Assembly (NCBI RefSeq): GCF_017353175.1
Contig: NZ_JAFMYW010000002.1
Coordinates: 496,001 to 560,000, forward strand
From: Fibrella forsythiae
Lineage (GTDB): Bacteria > Bacteroidota > Bacteroidia > Cytophagales > Spirosomataceae
DNA length: 64,000 nucleotides
Reading direction: 5' to 3'
In this document: one piece after another, positions 32,883 to 41,929 of the stretch
Numbering within the stretch: the first letter of the stretch is position 1
How the letters are laid out: each line of letters begins with the position of its first letter
The notes under the pieces: model-generated
Told to the model about the DNA's origin: nothing
What the model saw: only the letters and a program-made list of their open reading frames with translations
Databases searched by the model: none
Translations under genes and position numbers: made by a program

Positions 32883-33773
32883 ATGAACATACTCAACGAC
32901 CGCCAGCCAGTGCCCATTTATTCGTTAGAACCAGACGAGGCAACAGCGAACAAACAGTTTAAAGTTTATCAGTATGAAGGCGATCTGCCCAATCAGGCAG
33001 AACTGCTCATTCCGCATCGAAAAGATCATTACCTGTTTGTTTTTATCCGGCGGGCTGGCACCCGTCAGTGGATAGACATGACGCCTTATGTGCTGCAAGA
33101 CAATACCATTTACTTTTCAGCTCCCGGCGATCTTATTGTGAAAGAAGAGTTCAGGCAGCTATGGAGCACGGGCATTGCGTTCACGAAAGAGTTTCTGGCC
33201 GTTCAGGAAAACGCAGCGTTAAGCAAACTTCCCATCATTCAAAACCCGCATCGCGGCCATGAATTACGGCTTTCGATGGTCGACATTGATTTTGTCGAGG
33301 ATATGCTGGGAAAGATAGCAACGGAGTATCGCCGCCCCAACGAATGGCAACAGCGCATGCTGACGGCCTACCTGACGGTGCTGCTGACGTACCTGAGCCG
33401 ACTGTACACGGAGCAGTTTGACAACAAACCGTTATCGACGGATAAGCTTCTGTTAACCAGCTATCAGGCTAAGATTGACGAACATTTTCGGGCTCTGCAC
33501 CAGGTGAGTGAGTATGCGTCATTGCTCAACGTGTCGGCCGGATATCTGAGCGAGGTGGTGAAAGCCCAGAGTGGTAAATCGGCCATGACGCACATTCATG
33601 AGCGCCTGGTGCTGGAAGCCCGGCGGTTGCTGTTTCATACCCAACAGCCGTTGAAGGAAATTGCCTTTGACCTTGGCTTTTCTGACGCGTCCTACTTCAA
33701 TCGCTTCTTTAAGCGCGAAACCGGCATAACACCCGCAGAGTATCGGGCCTCGATCCGCGAAATGTACCAGTAG
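32883..33773 (+). CDS. AraC-family transcriptional regulator
   Basis: 296 residues. An N-terminal cupin-like sensing region (about residues 1-170) precedes a C-terminal pair of helix-turn-helices: EYASLLNVSAGYLSEVVKAQSGKS and PLKEIAFDLGFSDASYFNRFFKRETGITPAEYR. The gene immediately precedes, on the same strand, a short-chain dehydrogenase gene with a probable promoter between them. Regulators of this layout commonly control the adjacent SDR gene; the effector is unknown. Confidence 0.9.
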   Translation: MNILNDRQPVPIYSLEPDEATANKQFKVYQYEGDLPNQAELLIPHRKDHYLFVFIRRAGTRQWIDMTPYVLQDNTIYFSAPGDLIVKEEFRQLWSTGIAFTKEFLAVQENAALSKLPIIQNPHRGHELRLSMVDIDFVEDMLGKIATEYRRPNEWQQRMLTAYLTVLLTYLSRLYTEQFDNKPLSTDKLLLTSYQAKIDEHFRALHQVSEYASLLNVSAGYLSEVVKAQSGKSAMTHIHERLVLEARRLLFHTQQPLKEIAFDLGFSDASYFNRFFKRETGITPAEYRASIREMYQ

Positions 33774-33812
33774 TGCCGTAAAATGTGTCTCAACAACTGG
33801 ATTGAGGCGCGG

Positions 33813-33820
33813 TAGTTTTG
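33813..33820 (+). promoter_or_regulatory. Probable -7 box upstream of SDR gene
   Basis: TAGTTTTG matches the Bacteroidota consensus TAnnTTTG, 22 bases before the SDR start codon at 33842. No well-spaced -33 TTG is present, so activation (possibly by the AraC protein) would be needed. Confidence 0.45.
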
Positions 33821-33841
33821 CCTTCATAAACTAGCTGACAC

Positions 33842-34582
33842 ATGAAAACAGTATTGATTACAGGAGCCAACAAGAGCATTGGCTTTGAAACCGCCCGGCA
33901 ATTAGTGCAACAGGGATACTTTGTTTATCTGGGTAGCCGTGATGAGCAGAAAGGGCAGCAGGCAGCCGACCAGCTAAAAGCCGAAGGCTTTACCGACATT
34001 GAGCCGATCGTGATAGACGTAGATAATCCGGCCTCGATAAAGGCGGCGCGCGAAACGCTTGGGCAGAAAACCGCTGTGCTCGACGTGCTGATCAACAACG
34101 CCGGTATCAGTGGCGGCGGTCCGCCACAACCGGCGGTAAGCACTGCCAGCAGTGTGGCAAAGCAGGTGTTCGAAACCAATTTTTTCGGCGTCATTGATGT
34201 AACGCAGGCCTTCCTGGATTTACTGAAGCAATCGCCGGAGCCCAGGATCGTTAACGTTACCTCGGGGCTGGGGTCACTAACCTTGCATAGCGATCCTGCC
34301 TGGAAATATTACGCAGTAAAGCCGGTCTTTTATGTAGCGTCTAAAGCAGCCCTCAACGCCTACACTATCGTGCTGGCTCATGAGCTGCGTGATACACCGT
34401 TTAAAGTGAATGCCGTTGACCCGGGCTACACCGCCACCGATTTTAATGGTCACTCCGGCCCCGGAAGTGTGCCCGATGCCGCTGCCAGAGTTGTCAAAGC
34501 AGCCCTATTGGGTCCCGATGGACCAACAGGCCAGTTCTATAGTGATGACAATGCGCCCGAGACGGGTATTAGTCCGTGGTGA
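33842..34582 (+). CDS. Short-chain dehydrogenase/reductase (SDR)
   Basis: 246 residues. The dinucleotide-binding motif TGANKSIGFETAR is at the N-terminus, VLINNAGISGGG (NNAG, about residue 87) in the middle, and the catalytic Ser and YxxxK in NVTSGLGSL and FYVASKAALN (about residues 139 and 164). It is a classical NAD(P)H-dependent oxidoreductase; the segment EPQ-free FYSDDNAPETGISPW at the end is typical of carbonyl-reductase-like SDRs. It is probably regulated by the adjacent AraC-type protein. Confidence 0.92.
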   Translation: MKTVLITGANKSIGFETARQLVQQGYFVYLGSRDEQKGQQAADQLKAEGFTDIEPIVIDVDNPASIKAARETLGQKTAVLDVLINNAGISGGGPPQPAVSTASSVAKQVFETNFFGVIDVTQAFLDLLKQSPEPRIVNVTSGLGSLTLHSDPAWKYYAVKPVFYVASKAALNAYTIVLAHELRDTPFKVNAVDPGYTATDFNGHSGPGSVPDAAARVVKAALLGPDGPTGQFYSDDNAPETGISPW

Positions 34583-34697
34583 TTTGTGGCCGTGAAACCC
34601 GCTGACTACTCCCAAAGCTTATTTAGTGTACAGGTTATAACTGAAGTTTGTGCGATTGGGGCCGAGTGAACAAAGGCGGTTTGTATATTGCTGACGC

Positions 34698-34754
34698 GAG
34701 GGAGACCGGTCTGCCAGACCGGAAGAGCTTGCCGCACCGGCGGGCCGGTCTCTC
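34698..34754. repeat. G+C-rich inverted repeat upstream of YhhQ-like gene
   Basis: GGGAGACCGG near the left end pairs with CCGGTCTCTC at the right end. Inside, CCGGTCTGCCAGACCGG is itself a palindrome. It lies 18 bases before the YhhQ-family start codon, so it may form a leader hairpin or be another intergenic repeat. Confidence 0.55.
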
Positions 34755-34771
34755 ACAAATCAACAGCATCT

Positions 34772-35563
34772 ATGCCATCCTATTCGTTTACCAATAAGCG
34801 AACTAACCTGTACATTTTCCTGAGTGCGGTCTTTCTGGTCAATGCCATCATTGCCGAAATTATAGGCGTCAAGATATTTTCGGGCGAAACCACACTTGGG
34901 TTAAAACCCGCCCAGATTCACCTGTTTGGCGACTTTATCCTGGATTTTAACCTCACCGCCGGGGCTGTTATCTGGCCATTTGTCTTTATCACGTCCGATA
35001 TTATCAATGAATATTTCGGCAAGGCGGGCGTTCGGCGTATCTCGTTCCTGACGGCCGGCTTCGTGGCCTACAGCTTCCTGATTATCTATGCCGTAACGAC
35101 CCTGCCGCCTGCCCAGTTCTGGCTCGACGTGAACGCGAAGGATGGCGCGGGCAATCCGATCAATATCAACAACGCCTTTCAGATGATTTTCCGTCAGGGC
35201 TTGGGCATTATCATCGGTTCGCTCACGGCTTTCCTGATCGGGCAGATTCTCGACGCGTCGGTGTTTCAGTACCTGCGTGGCATTACAGGCAGCAAAAAGA
35301 TCTGGCTGCGGGCCACGGGTTCAACGCTGGTATCGCAGCTGATCGATTCGTTCGTGGTGCTGGGCATCGCGTTCTATGTGTTCGGCAACTGGTCTATTGC
35401 GCAGGTGATCGCCGTTGGTATCATCAACTACCTCTACAAAGCCACGACGGCTATTCTGCTCACGCCGCTGCTGTACCTGGCTCATAATATGATTGATAAG
35501 TATCTGGGTAAGGAACACGCCGAGGAGTTGGCCAACGAATCGTCTATGAGCTCATTCATGTAG
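34772..35563 (+). CDS. Queuosine precursor transporter, YhhQ/VUT family
   Basis: 263 residues from MPSYSFTNKRTNLYIFLSAV; an open extension upstream to 34688 runs through a G+C-rich repeat. About six membrane helices. Typical features are VNAIIAEIIGVKIF, TSDIINEYFGKAGVRRISFLTAG, SLTAFLIGQILDASVFQYLR and LVSQLIDSFVVLGIAFYVFG. The family imports queuosine precursors (preQ0/preQ1) for tRNA modification. No queuosine enzymes are adjacent. Confidence 0.9.
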   Translation: MPSYSFTNKRTNLYIFLSAVFLVNAIIAEIIGVKIFSGETTLGLKPAQIHLFGDFILDFNLTAGAVIWPFVFITSDIINEYFGKAGVRRISFLTAGFVAYSFLIIYAVTTLPPAQFWLDVNAKDGAGNPININNAFQMIFRQGLGIIIGSLTAFLIGQILDASVFQYLRGITGSKKIWLRATGSTLVSQLIDSFVVLGIAFYVFGNWSIAQVIAVGIINYLYKATTAILLTPLLYLAHNMIDKYLGKEHAEELANESSMSSFM

Positions 35564-35620
35564 GTACGTTACCAAACGTAGAAACCGAACCCTCGAATTT
35601 AACAACTCCGTAACGTACCT
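35562..35620. repeat. Inverted pair of the dispersed 10-mer between genes
   Basis: AGGTACGTTAC (35562-35572) and GTAACGTACCT (35610-35620) are perfect reverse complements separated by 37 bases, starting inside the YhhQ-like stop codon. Confidence 0.8.
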
Positions 35621-35685
35621 GACATGCAGTTTGCGTAGGTTTGGGCTCGGTTGATCCTGACTCGATCGAGCAGCCTTTCCTTACC

Positions 35686-36405
35686 ATGAACGCTTATAAA
35701 CTCGTCGTTTTCGACATGGCTGGTACCACCGTGACCGACCAGCATGAAGTAGAACAGTGCTTTGCCCAAGCCGCTTCTCAAACCGGATTGACGGTTAGTG
35801 CCGAGCGTATTCTGGCCATGCAGGGCCTTTCCAAACGCCACGTGTTTGAAACACTCTGGGGTGAACTGCTTGGCCCCGACAGCAACCAACTCAAAACGCA
35901 CGTCGACGTTTCGTACCAGCGGTTTACGGAAGTGCTGGAAAATCATTACCTGACCCACGATATTACGCCCACTGCCGGCTGTCTGGAAACCTTCGCTTTC
36001 CTGCGTGAACAAGGCATTGCCATTGCATTGACGACGGGTTTCTACCGGAAAGTGACGGATATTATTCTGGGTAAACTCGGCTGGCTGGATGGCCTTGACG
36101 CCAGGTACGTTGGCACGCCACAAACGATTATTCAGGCGTCGATTGCGTCGGACGAAGTGCCGCACGGCCGCCCCGCACCGCTAATGATTCAGAAAGCCAT
36201 GCAACTGCTGGGCGTCACAGATTTGAAAGCGGTGGTCAACATTGGCGACACCCCTTCTGATTTGCTGAGTGGTCAGGCTGCGGGTGTAGGCCTGAACCTC
36301 GGCGTTACCAACGGCACCCATTCCATCGATCAACTCATCACGTACCCGCACGACCGTCTCATTGGCTCACTGGCGGAGTTGCCTTCTCTACTGAACAATG
36401 TATGA
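35686..36405 (+). CDS. Phosphonatase-like HAD hydrolase (PhnX-like)
   Basis: 239 residues from MNAYKLVVFDMAGTTV. HAD motif I is FDMAGTTV (nucleophile Asp10), the phosphonatase-type signature; motif II is TTGFY; the GRPAPLMIQKAMQLLG segment precedes motif IV NIGDTPSDLLSGQAAG. The cap contains MQGLSKRHVFE, with Lys50 placed like the Schiff-base Lys of phosphonoacetaldehyde hydrolase. It would cleave phosphonoacetaldehyde or an analogue to aldehyde and phosphate. It precedes an FAD amine oxidase of the kind that generates such substrates. Confidence 0.87.
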   Translation: MNAYKLVVFDMAGTTVTDQHEVEQCFAQAASQTGLTVSAERILAMQGLSKRHVFETLWGELLGPDSNQLKTHVDVSYQRFTEVLENHYLTHDITPTAGCLETFAFLREQGIAIALTTGFYRKVTDIILGKLGWLDGLDARYVGTPQTIIQASIASDEVPHGRPAPLMIQKAMQLLGVTDLKAVVNIGDTPSDLLSGQAAGVGLNLGVTNGTHSIDQLITYPHDRLIGSLAELPSLLNNV

Positions 36406-36443
36406 TGTAGAATCGGTCCGCCGACTTTACATCATACATTGTT
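36394..36443. repeat. Hairpin at HAD gene 3' end
   Basis: AACAATGTATGATGTA-GAATCGG pairs with CCGACTTTACATCATACATTGTT (two mismatches). The left arm lies inside the last codons of the HAD gene, and the right arm ends 30 bases before the FAD oxidoreductase start. Confidence 0.8.
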
Positions 36444-36472
36444 GATTATTCCTCCCTAACCCTTCACCATTT

Positions 36473-37618
36473 ATGGCTTTCTACGACCTCATCATCATTG
36501 GTGCCGGTGCGCTGGGTACGTTCCACGCGTATCATGCGGCGCGGGCAGGAAAACGGGTGCTGCTGCTCGACAAAGACAATCGCCCCCAAAGCGCAACCGT
36601 CCGGAATTTCGGGCAGGTAGTGCCATCCGGATTGTCGGGACGGTGGTTCGAGTACGGGCGGCGCAGTCTGGACATCTACCGCGAGATTCAGGCCGAGCAC
36701 GACATTACGGTTCGACAAAATGGCTCGGTGTATATCGCTTCGGACAACGATGAATGGATGCTGGCGCATGAACTGTATGACCGCCGACGAGCCGACAATT
36801 ACCCCTGCGAACTGCTGTCGAAAGCGCAGACGCTGGATCGCTACCCGATGTTACAGCCTGACTATGTGCGCGGGGCACTGCTGTTTCCCGATGAAGTGAG
36901 TGTAGAACCCGACCGGATGATCCACCAGTTGATTAAGTACGTTCAGACGAAGTACGGCGTAACGTACCTGGCCAACGCTGCCGTGACGGATTGCCAGTCG
37001 AACTACAACGGCGCTATTATTACGCTGGCCGACAAAACGCGGTATCAGGCGCAACAGGTACTGATCTGTAGCGGTAGTGAGTTTCGGATGCTCTTTCCGG
37101 AAATTTTCGCTGAAAGTGGTTTGGTCGTCAGTAAGTTACAGATGCTGCAAACTGTTCCGATGCCGCAGGTAGCCATGCCCGGCAACATCCTGACCGGCCT
37201 GACCATTCGCCGCTACGAGGCCTTTGTCGAATGTCCATCGTTCGCCGGTACCCAAACGCCGACGCATCTTGCCGAACTGAAAAAATGGGGAATTCACGTG
37301 CTGTTTAAACAGGCGGCCGACGGTTCCATGATCATCGGTGATTCGCACGAATATGCCCCCGCCACGCAGGTCGATGATCTGGGTTTCGATACGCACGACG
37401 CCATCGACGACCTGATTCTGGCCGAAGCCCGCCGCATCGTCACCTTCCCGGTTGATCGGATCAACCGACGGTGGGCCGGTTTCTACGCCCAAACGCCCGA
37501 CGAGATTTTCGAGCATTCCGTCAACGACTATATCCACATCATTACCGGCATTGGCGGAAAAGGCATGTCCTCCAGCGCTGGCTACGCCGAGCAATCGGTA
37601 AAGCGGTTTGGGGTGTAA
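36473..37618 (+). CDS. FAD-dependent oxidoreductase, TIGR03364-type (phosphonate-associated)
   Basis: 381 residues of the DAO fold. The Rossmann motif is LIIIGAGALGTFHAYHAA (about residues 6-23), followed by VLLLDKDNRPQSATVRNFGQVVPSG, and GIGGKGMSSSAGYAEQS at the C-terminus. The family accompanies phosphonatase-like HAD genes and is thought to oxidise aminophosphonates such as methylated 2-aminoethylphosphonate to phosphonoacetaldehyde. Pairing with the upstream HAD gene fits that two-step route; the actual substrate is inferred. Confidence 0.87.
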   Translation: MAFYDLIIIGAGALGTFHAYHAARAGKRVLLLDKDNRPQSATVRNFGQVVPSGLSGRWFEYGRRSLDIYREIQAEHDITVRQNGSVYIASDNDEWMLAHELYDRRRADNYPCELLSKAQTLDRYPMLQPDYVRGALLFPDEVSVEPDRMIHQLIKYVQTKYGVTYLANAAVTDCQSNYNGAIITLADKTRYQAQQVLICSGSEFRMLFPEIFAESGLVVSKLQMLQTVPMPQVAMPGNILTGLTIRRYEAFVECPSFAGTQTPTHLAELKKWGIHVLFKQAADGSMIIGDSHEYAPATQVDDLGFDTHDAIDDLILAEARRIVTFPVDRINRRWAGFYAQTPDEIFEHSVNDYIHIITGIGGKGMSSSAGYAEQSVKRFGV

Positions 37619-37622
37619 AGTT

Positions 37623-37709
37623 TATTGTGCGAGTTGCTTCGCGCTGTAGGCCCTGAGCCTGTCGGGGACGCCTAGTCGAAGGACCTACAGCGCGAAGCAA
37701 CATACAATA
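37623..37709. repeat. Intergenic hairpin repeat between convergent genes
   Basis: A stem GTTGCTTCGCGCTGTAGG / CCTACAGCGCGAAGCAAC with flanking TATTGT/ACAATA extensions. The 32-base centre contains CCTGAGCCTGTCGGGGAC. It lies between the FAD oxidoreductase stop and the DUF5690 stop and may serve as a bidirectional terminator. Confidence 0.88.
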
Positions 37710-37717
37710 GCACCTCG

Positions 37718-38992
37718 CTACACACTAATCGCGACCTGCCTTTCTTTACCCATCCGCCAGAAAGCGCGGTACGAAATGGCCATTAGCAGCGCATAGGTGA
37801 TGGACAGCGCGTAGGCGCCGTAGATGAAAAAGTCGAGATAGCTGACGTTGCTCTGCCCGAAATTTTTGTAGAGCAGCACACCTACACTGCCCAGATAGCC
37901 ATAGAAATCGGCGAGGGTCACGATGAAACCAACCGTGCTGACGTACCTGAACGAGGCCACAAACCGCTCGAAAAAAAGGCCGTTGCAGGGCACGTAGGCT
38001 CCATACAGCCCCAATCCCATCAGCGTGTACCAGATACCCGGCGACAGCATACCCTGCTGAAACAGCCACGTACTTAACCCGATCATGGCCACCGAGCCAA
38101 TCATGACTACGTTGATGAGCTGAAAGGCGCGGGTATTATCGCGGACAAGCTGAATGCTGCCCATCAGGAGCAGAATACCCAGCGCAACGATGGTTTCGGT
38201 CTGTGCAAATACGGCCGGATCGGTAATACCCAGCGACTTGATGATCTCTGGCCCGAAATTGTCGCGGAAGTCGCGGAAGGCCGTCAGCAGCACGTAGGAA
38301 ACGATGAACGGAATCAGTCCGGTCGAGAATGTACGTAGAAAGGTATTTCGTTCGTCGGCGTCCATCGGTTGCCGGGTGGTGCGCAGGGCCCGGTCTTCGG
38401 CAGTCGGCGGCGGCAGTAATGATAGCGCGTAGAGCGACACCAGCATGGGCAGTACGAACAGCAAACCCGTAACGAACGGCAGCCAGTATTCTGTAACGCC
38501 CCAGTCGCGACGAAGGGTAAGCGCCACCGTTTTCACGAAGCCTGACGCGAAAATGAACGAAGCCGTAAGTCCCGCTACGAGCGCGTCGGTCTGGCGTCGC
38601 CCTTCCAGAAAGCCAATCACCGTGCCGTAGACCATACCCAATGGCAGGCCGTTCAGGAAAAGGAAAACGATGTTCCAGGGGGCGGGCACCACCGCAAAAC
38701 CCAGCAGGGCGAGCAGGGCAAAGGCCACGAAGCTCAAAATACTGACGACCCGCCGTGCCGGGGTCATTTCAGAAACCACTTTCACGCCAATGCGCTTCGA
38801 CATGGCATAGCCGAACACCTGCGCAATCACCAGCCAGCTTTTGTAGCTGATGCCGGCGTAGGCCATACCCTCGAACGACACCGCCGTTATACCCTTCCGA
38901 AAGGCATACATGCAGGTATAGGTGCAAAAAGCAACCACAGACCCAAAAACAACGAAGGCTGCCGGATGCCGAAGAAAAGCGGGTGATCTCAT
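37718..38992 (-). CDS. DUF5690/MFS-type transporter
   Basis: 424 residues, about twelve membrane helices (begins FVVFGSVVAFCTYTCMYAFRKG). It contains YAMSKRIGVKVVSEM and LPLGMVYGTVIGFLEGRRQTD, the pattern of DUF5690 proteins of Bacteroidota, which have an MFS-like topology. It converges with the HAD/FAD-oxidoreductase pair, and this gene set recurs with phosphonate genes to my knowledge. Import of an aminophosphonate or related compound is inferred. Confidence 0.75.
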   Translation of the reverse strand: MRSPAFLRHPAAFVVFGSVVAFCTYTCMYAFRKGITAVSFEGMAYAGISYKSWLVIAQVFGYAMSKRIGVKVVSEMTPARRVVSILSFVAFALLALLGFAVVPAPWNIVFLFLNGLPLGMVYGTVIGFLEGRRQTDALVAGLTASFIFASGFVKTVALTLRRDWGVTEYWLPFVTGLLFVLPMLVSLYALSLLPPPTAEDRALRTTRQPMDADERNTFLRTFSTGLIPFIVSYVLLTAFRDFRDNFGPEIIKSLGITDPAVFAQTETIVALGILLLMGSIQLVRDNTRAFQLINVVMIGSVAMIGLSTWLFQQGMLSPGIWYTLMGLGLYGAYVPCNGLFFERFVASFRYVSTVGFIVTLADFYGYLGSVGVLLYKNFGQSNVSYLDFFIYGAYALSITYALLMAISYRAFWRMGKERQVAISV

Positions 38993-39001
38993 GGAAGAAA
39001 A

Positions 39002-39109
39002 AAACAGTTTACAGTTTGCTGTTTGCAGGTTTCTGTTGCGTTGCTAATGTACAATAACGTGACCTGGCAGCGCAACAGAAGACTGCAAACAGCAAACTGT
39101 AAACTGTTT
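39002..39109. repeat. Intergenic hairpin repeat
   Basis: Arms AACAGTTTACAG-TTTGCTG-TTTGCAG with near-perfect complement; inner stem GTTGCGTTGCT / GGCAGCGCAAC; the loop holds ATGTACAATAACGTGACCTG. It fills the spacer between the DUF5690 start and the stop of the molybdenum hydroxylase gene. Confidence 0.92.
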
Positions 39110-41293
39110 CTATAAAACACTCTTCAACGCAGCGTCTTCGATAAACGGCTGGTTGCGAACGCGTTTGCCGGTGGCTTTGAAAATAGCGTTGGCAACGGCG
39201 GCACCAGCGGGCGGGAGCGACGGTTCGCCGAGGCCCGTTGGGTCGAAGCCATTATCAACGAAATGGACCTCTACGTCGGGAATCTCGTTCAGGCGAATCA
39301 TCCGGTAGTTGCTGAAGTTGCTTTGCTCGGGTATCCCGTCTTTGAATGTCATGTTGCCATACATGGCGTGCCCAATGCCGTCGACGATACAGCCCGTCAC
39401 CTGCTGCCGCGACCCGCTCTGGTTGATGACAATGCCACAGTCGGCCACGGCGACTACTTTCTGCACCACGGGCTTATCTTTCTGCATCACCACTTCGCCC
39501 ACCTGCGCCACATACGACCGGTGCGAGAAATAGACGCTGAACCCCTGCGACACAGGGCGCCCATCGGCTCCTTTCTTCGTGCCCCAGCCCGACTTCTCAA
39601 CGGCCATGTTGATCACGGCTTTCATCCGGTCGATGTCGTATTTAACGGCGCCGGCGGGTTTGGTTTTGGCTTTATCGAGCAGGTCGAGGCGGAACTGAAC
39701 GGGGTCTTTACCAGCCGCCTGCGCTACTTCGTCGAGAAACGACTGTTCGGCGAAGGCCAGGAAGTTGGTAATGGGCGCGCGCCACGGTCCTGTGGTAATC
39801 GCTGATTTATGGTCGATGCTGTCGATGAGCAGGTTATCAACGGCTCCGGCGGGGAAGTTGTCTTCCCGCGTTGAGCTGCCTGCGTTGATGCTCGCACCAC
39901 GTAGCTTGTAGCCAATCATGTTACCCTGTGCATCCAGCGCGGCTTCGAACCGGTACCGTACGGCTGGCCGGTAACTACCGCCCGTCATATCGTCTTCGCG
40001 GGTCCAGATCACTTTCACTGGTGCATTCACCCGTTTCGATACCTGAACGGCTTCAATGGCATAATCCGCTTTGAGTCGCCGACCGAAACCGCCGCCCATG
40101 CGCGTCAGTTGCACCGTTACTTTATCGGGCGACAGGCCAAGCAGTTTGGCGGCTTCGTTACGAGCCAGTTCGGGTGTTTGGGTGGGGCCAACCAGTTCCG
40201 CCCCGTCGGGGCGGACGTGGGCGAAGAAGTTCATCGGCTCCATCGGGTTGTGCGGCAGAAAGGGACACTGGTATTCGGCCGTCACTACCTTCGCGGCCCC
40301 TTTAAAGGCCGTGTCAACATCGCCGTCTTTCCGGCGGACGGTGGCCTTATCGGATTTCAATAGCTCACCAAAAATCCGGTTATGGTCATCGGTACTTTCA
40401 GTGGCGTCGGTTTTTGTCCAGTCGATCTTCAGCGCCTCTTTCGCTTTCCGAACCTGCCAGGTCGATTTACCCACAATCGCCACGTTGTTATCAAACGTCA
40501 GTACATCAACAATACCCGGCATTGCTTTGATGGCCGCTTCGTTGAACGACTTCAACGTATAGCCAAAAGCGGGGCGCTGAAGCATGGCGAAGAGCATGCC
40601 TTCGCGGTAAAAATCAAGGCCAAACAGCGGCTTCCCCGTGATAATACCCGCATTATCGACGTTTTTGACCGACTGCCCGATCAGCTTGAAATCTTTCCTG
40701 TCTTTGAGTTTAACGTCTGCTGGAACAGGGAGCTGCGCGGCCTCGGTAGCCAGTTCGCCGTAGCTGAGTTGCCGGTTGCTGGCGGTGTGCCTGACAAAAC
40801 CAGTCCCAGTTGTACACTCGGTGACAGGTACGTTCCAGCGCTTGGCGGCGGCTTCCATCAGCATCTGCCGGGCCGTAGCGCCTGCCTTGCGGAGGCGCGT
40901 CCAGGAGTGGGGAATCGAGCCACTACCGCCGGCCACCTGCCGTTCAAATTTCTTCGTGTCGAGCGGTGCCTGCTCAACAATCACATTCTTCCAGTCAACG
41001 TCTAATTCTTCGGCAACGACGATCGGAAATGCCGTTTTGATACCCTGACCCACTTCGGGGTTTGGCGACATGATCGTTATGATTCCCTGCGGATTGATGG
41101 ACAGGTAGCTGTTGAAACCAACTCCCGGCACCGCACCAGGTACGTTGCCAGCCAGCGATAGATCAGTAGTTGCAGCATCTACTGCGGTAGCCGCATTGGC
41201 CTCAAACCAGTTAAAACCGAGAAATAAACCACCCCCGGCTGCGGCGGCTACTTTCAGGAAGTTCCGGCGGCTTGCGTTCGATAAAGTCTGCAT
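39110..41293 (-). CDS. Molybdenum hydroxylase large subunit (IorB/xanthine dehydrogenase family)
   Basis: 727 residues. A twin-arginine signal (SRRNFLKVAAAAGGGLFLGF, about residues 8-27) points to export. The body is the aldehyde oxidase/xanthine dehydrogenase molybdopterin domain, shaped as in isoquinoline 1-oxidoreductase: NPEVGQGIKTAFPIVVAEEL, LTRMGGGFGRRLKADYAIEAVQ, and the catalytic Glu region in PTGLGEPSLPPAGAAVANAIF. It receives electrons from the Mo centre and passes them to the [2Fe-2S] subunit encoded 2 bases upstream. The substrate is probably an aldehyde or N-heterocycle. Confidence 0.92.
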   Translation of the reverse strand: MQTLSNASRRNFLKVAAAAGGGLFLGFNWFEANAATAVDAATTDLSLAGNVPGAVPGVGFNSYLSINPQGIITIMSPNPEVGQGIKTAFPIVVAEELDVDWKNVIVEQAPLDTKKFERQVAGGSGSIPHSWTRLRKAGATARQMLMEAAAKRWNVPVTECTTGTGFVRHTASNRQLSYGELATEAAQLPVPADVKLKDRKDFKLIGQSVKNVDNAGIITGKPLFGLDFYREGMLFAMLQRPAFGYTLKSFNEAAIKAMPGIVDVLTFDNNVAIVGKSTWQVRKAKEALKIDWTKTDATESTDDHNRIFGELLKSDKATVRRKDGDVDTAFKGAAKVVTAEYQCPFLPHNPMEPMNFFAHVRPDGAELVGPTQTPELARNEAAKLLGLSPDKVTVQLTRMGGGFGRRLKADYAIEAVQVSKRVNAPVKVIWTREDDMTGGSYRPAVRYRFEAALDAQGNMIGYKLRGASINAGSSTREDNFPAGAVDNLLIDSIDHKSAITTGPWRAPITNFLAFAEQSFLDEVAQAAGKDPVQFRLDLLDKAKTKPAGAVKYDIDRMKAVINMAVEKSGWGTKKGADGRPVSQGFSVYFSHRSYVAQVGEVVMQKDKPVVQKVVAVADCGIVINQSGSRQQVTGCIVDGIGHAMYGNMTFKDGIPEQSNFSNYRMIRLNEIPDVEVHFVDNGFDPTGLGEPSLPPAGAAVANAIFKATGKRVRNQPFIEDAALKSVL

Positions 41294-41295
41294 GG

Positions 41296-41787
41296 CTATT
41301 TCGTTTTGGTAGACCCTTTAGCGGTTGATGCTGTAGCGTTTGACGCCATTTTCACGGCTTCCCGGATACGGTGATAAGTGCCGCACCGGCAAATGTTGCC
41401 GCTCATGGCTTCATCGATCTGGGCAGTGGTGGGCTTGGGCGTTTTCTTCAGGAAAGCCGCTGCCGTCATGATCTGCCCCGCCTGGCAATAGCCACACTGC
41501 GGTACGTCGACCGCGTCCCAGGCTTTTTGCACCGGGTGGGTTCCCGTAGCCGACAGCCCTTCGATCGTGGTTATTTTAGCCTTGCCGATCGTCGAAACGG
41601 GCAGTACACAGGCGCGGGTTGCTTCGCCGTTGAGGTGAACGGTACAGGCACCACATTGAGCAATGCCGCAGCCATATTTTGTGCCAACCAGACCCAGATT
41701 GTCGCGTAGAACCCACAAGAGCGGGGTATCAGGATCGACATCGGCGCGGTAGGTTTGGCCGTTGATTTGAAGGGAATAGAGTGCCAT
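41296..41787 (-). CDS. [2Fe-2S] small subunit of molybdenum hydroxylase (IorA-like)
   Basis: 163 residues from [16 protein letters not shown]; the longer frame to 41895 has no support. The plant-type [2Fe-2S] motif is [20 protein letters not shown] with a fourth Cys soon after, and the second cluster motif is [15 protein letters not shown] plus [12 protein letters not shown]. It lacks an export signal and may be carried by its partner's twin-arginine signal. It is the first gene of the two-gene operon. Confidence 0.92.
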   Translation of the reverse strand: MALYSLQINGQTYRADVDPDTPLLWVLRDNLGLVGTKYGCGIAQCGACTVHLNGEATRACVLPVSTIGKAKITTIEGLSATGTHPVQKAWDAVDVPQCGYCQAGQIMTAAAFLKKTPKPTTAQIDEAMSGNICRCGTYHRIREAVKMASNATASTAKGSTKTK

Positions 41788-41929
41788 TTGTCGGGATGAA
41801 GTAAAGGAGCGAACCAATTTACGAAGAAACCAGCATGTGTTTAGCTGAGCCGCTCTTAAACTTCCGTTTCTTTGCCGGAAGCGGCCATTAGCCACCTGTT
41901 AACGTACCTGACCTATACCTGAAAGCCTT

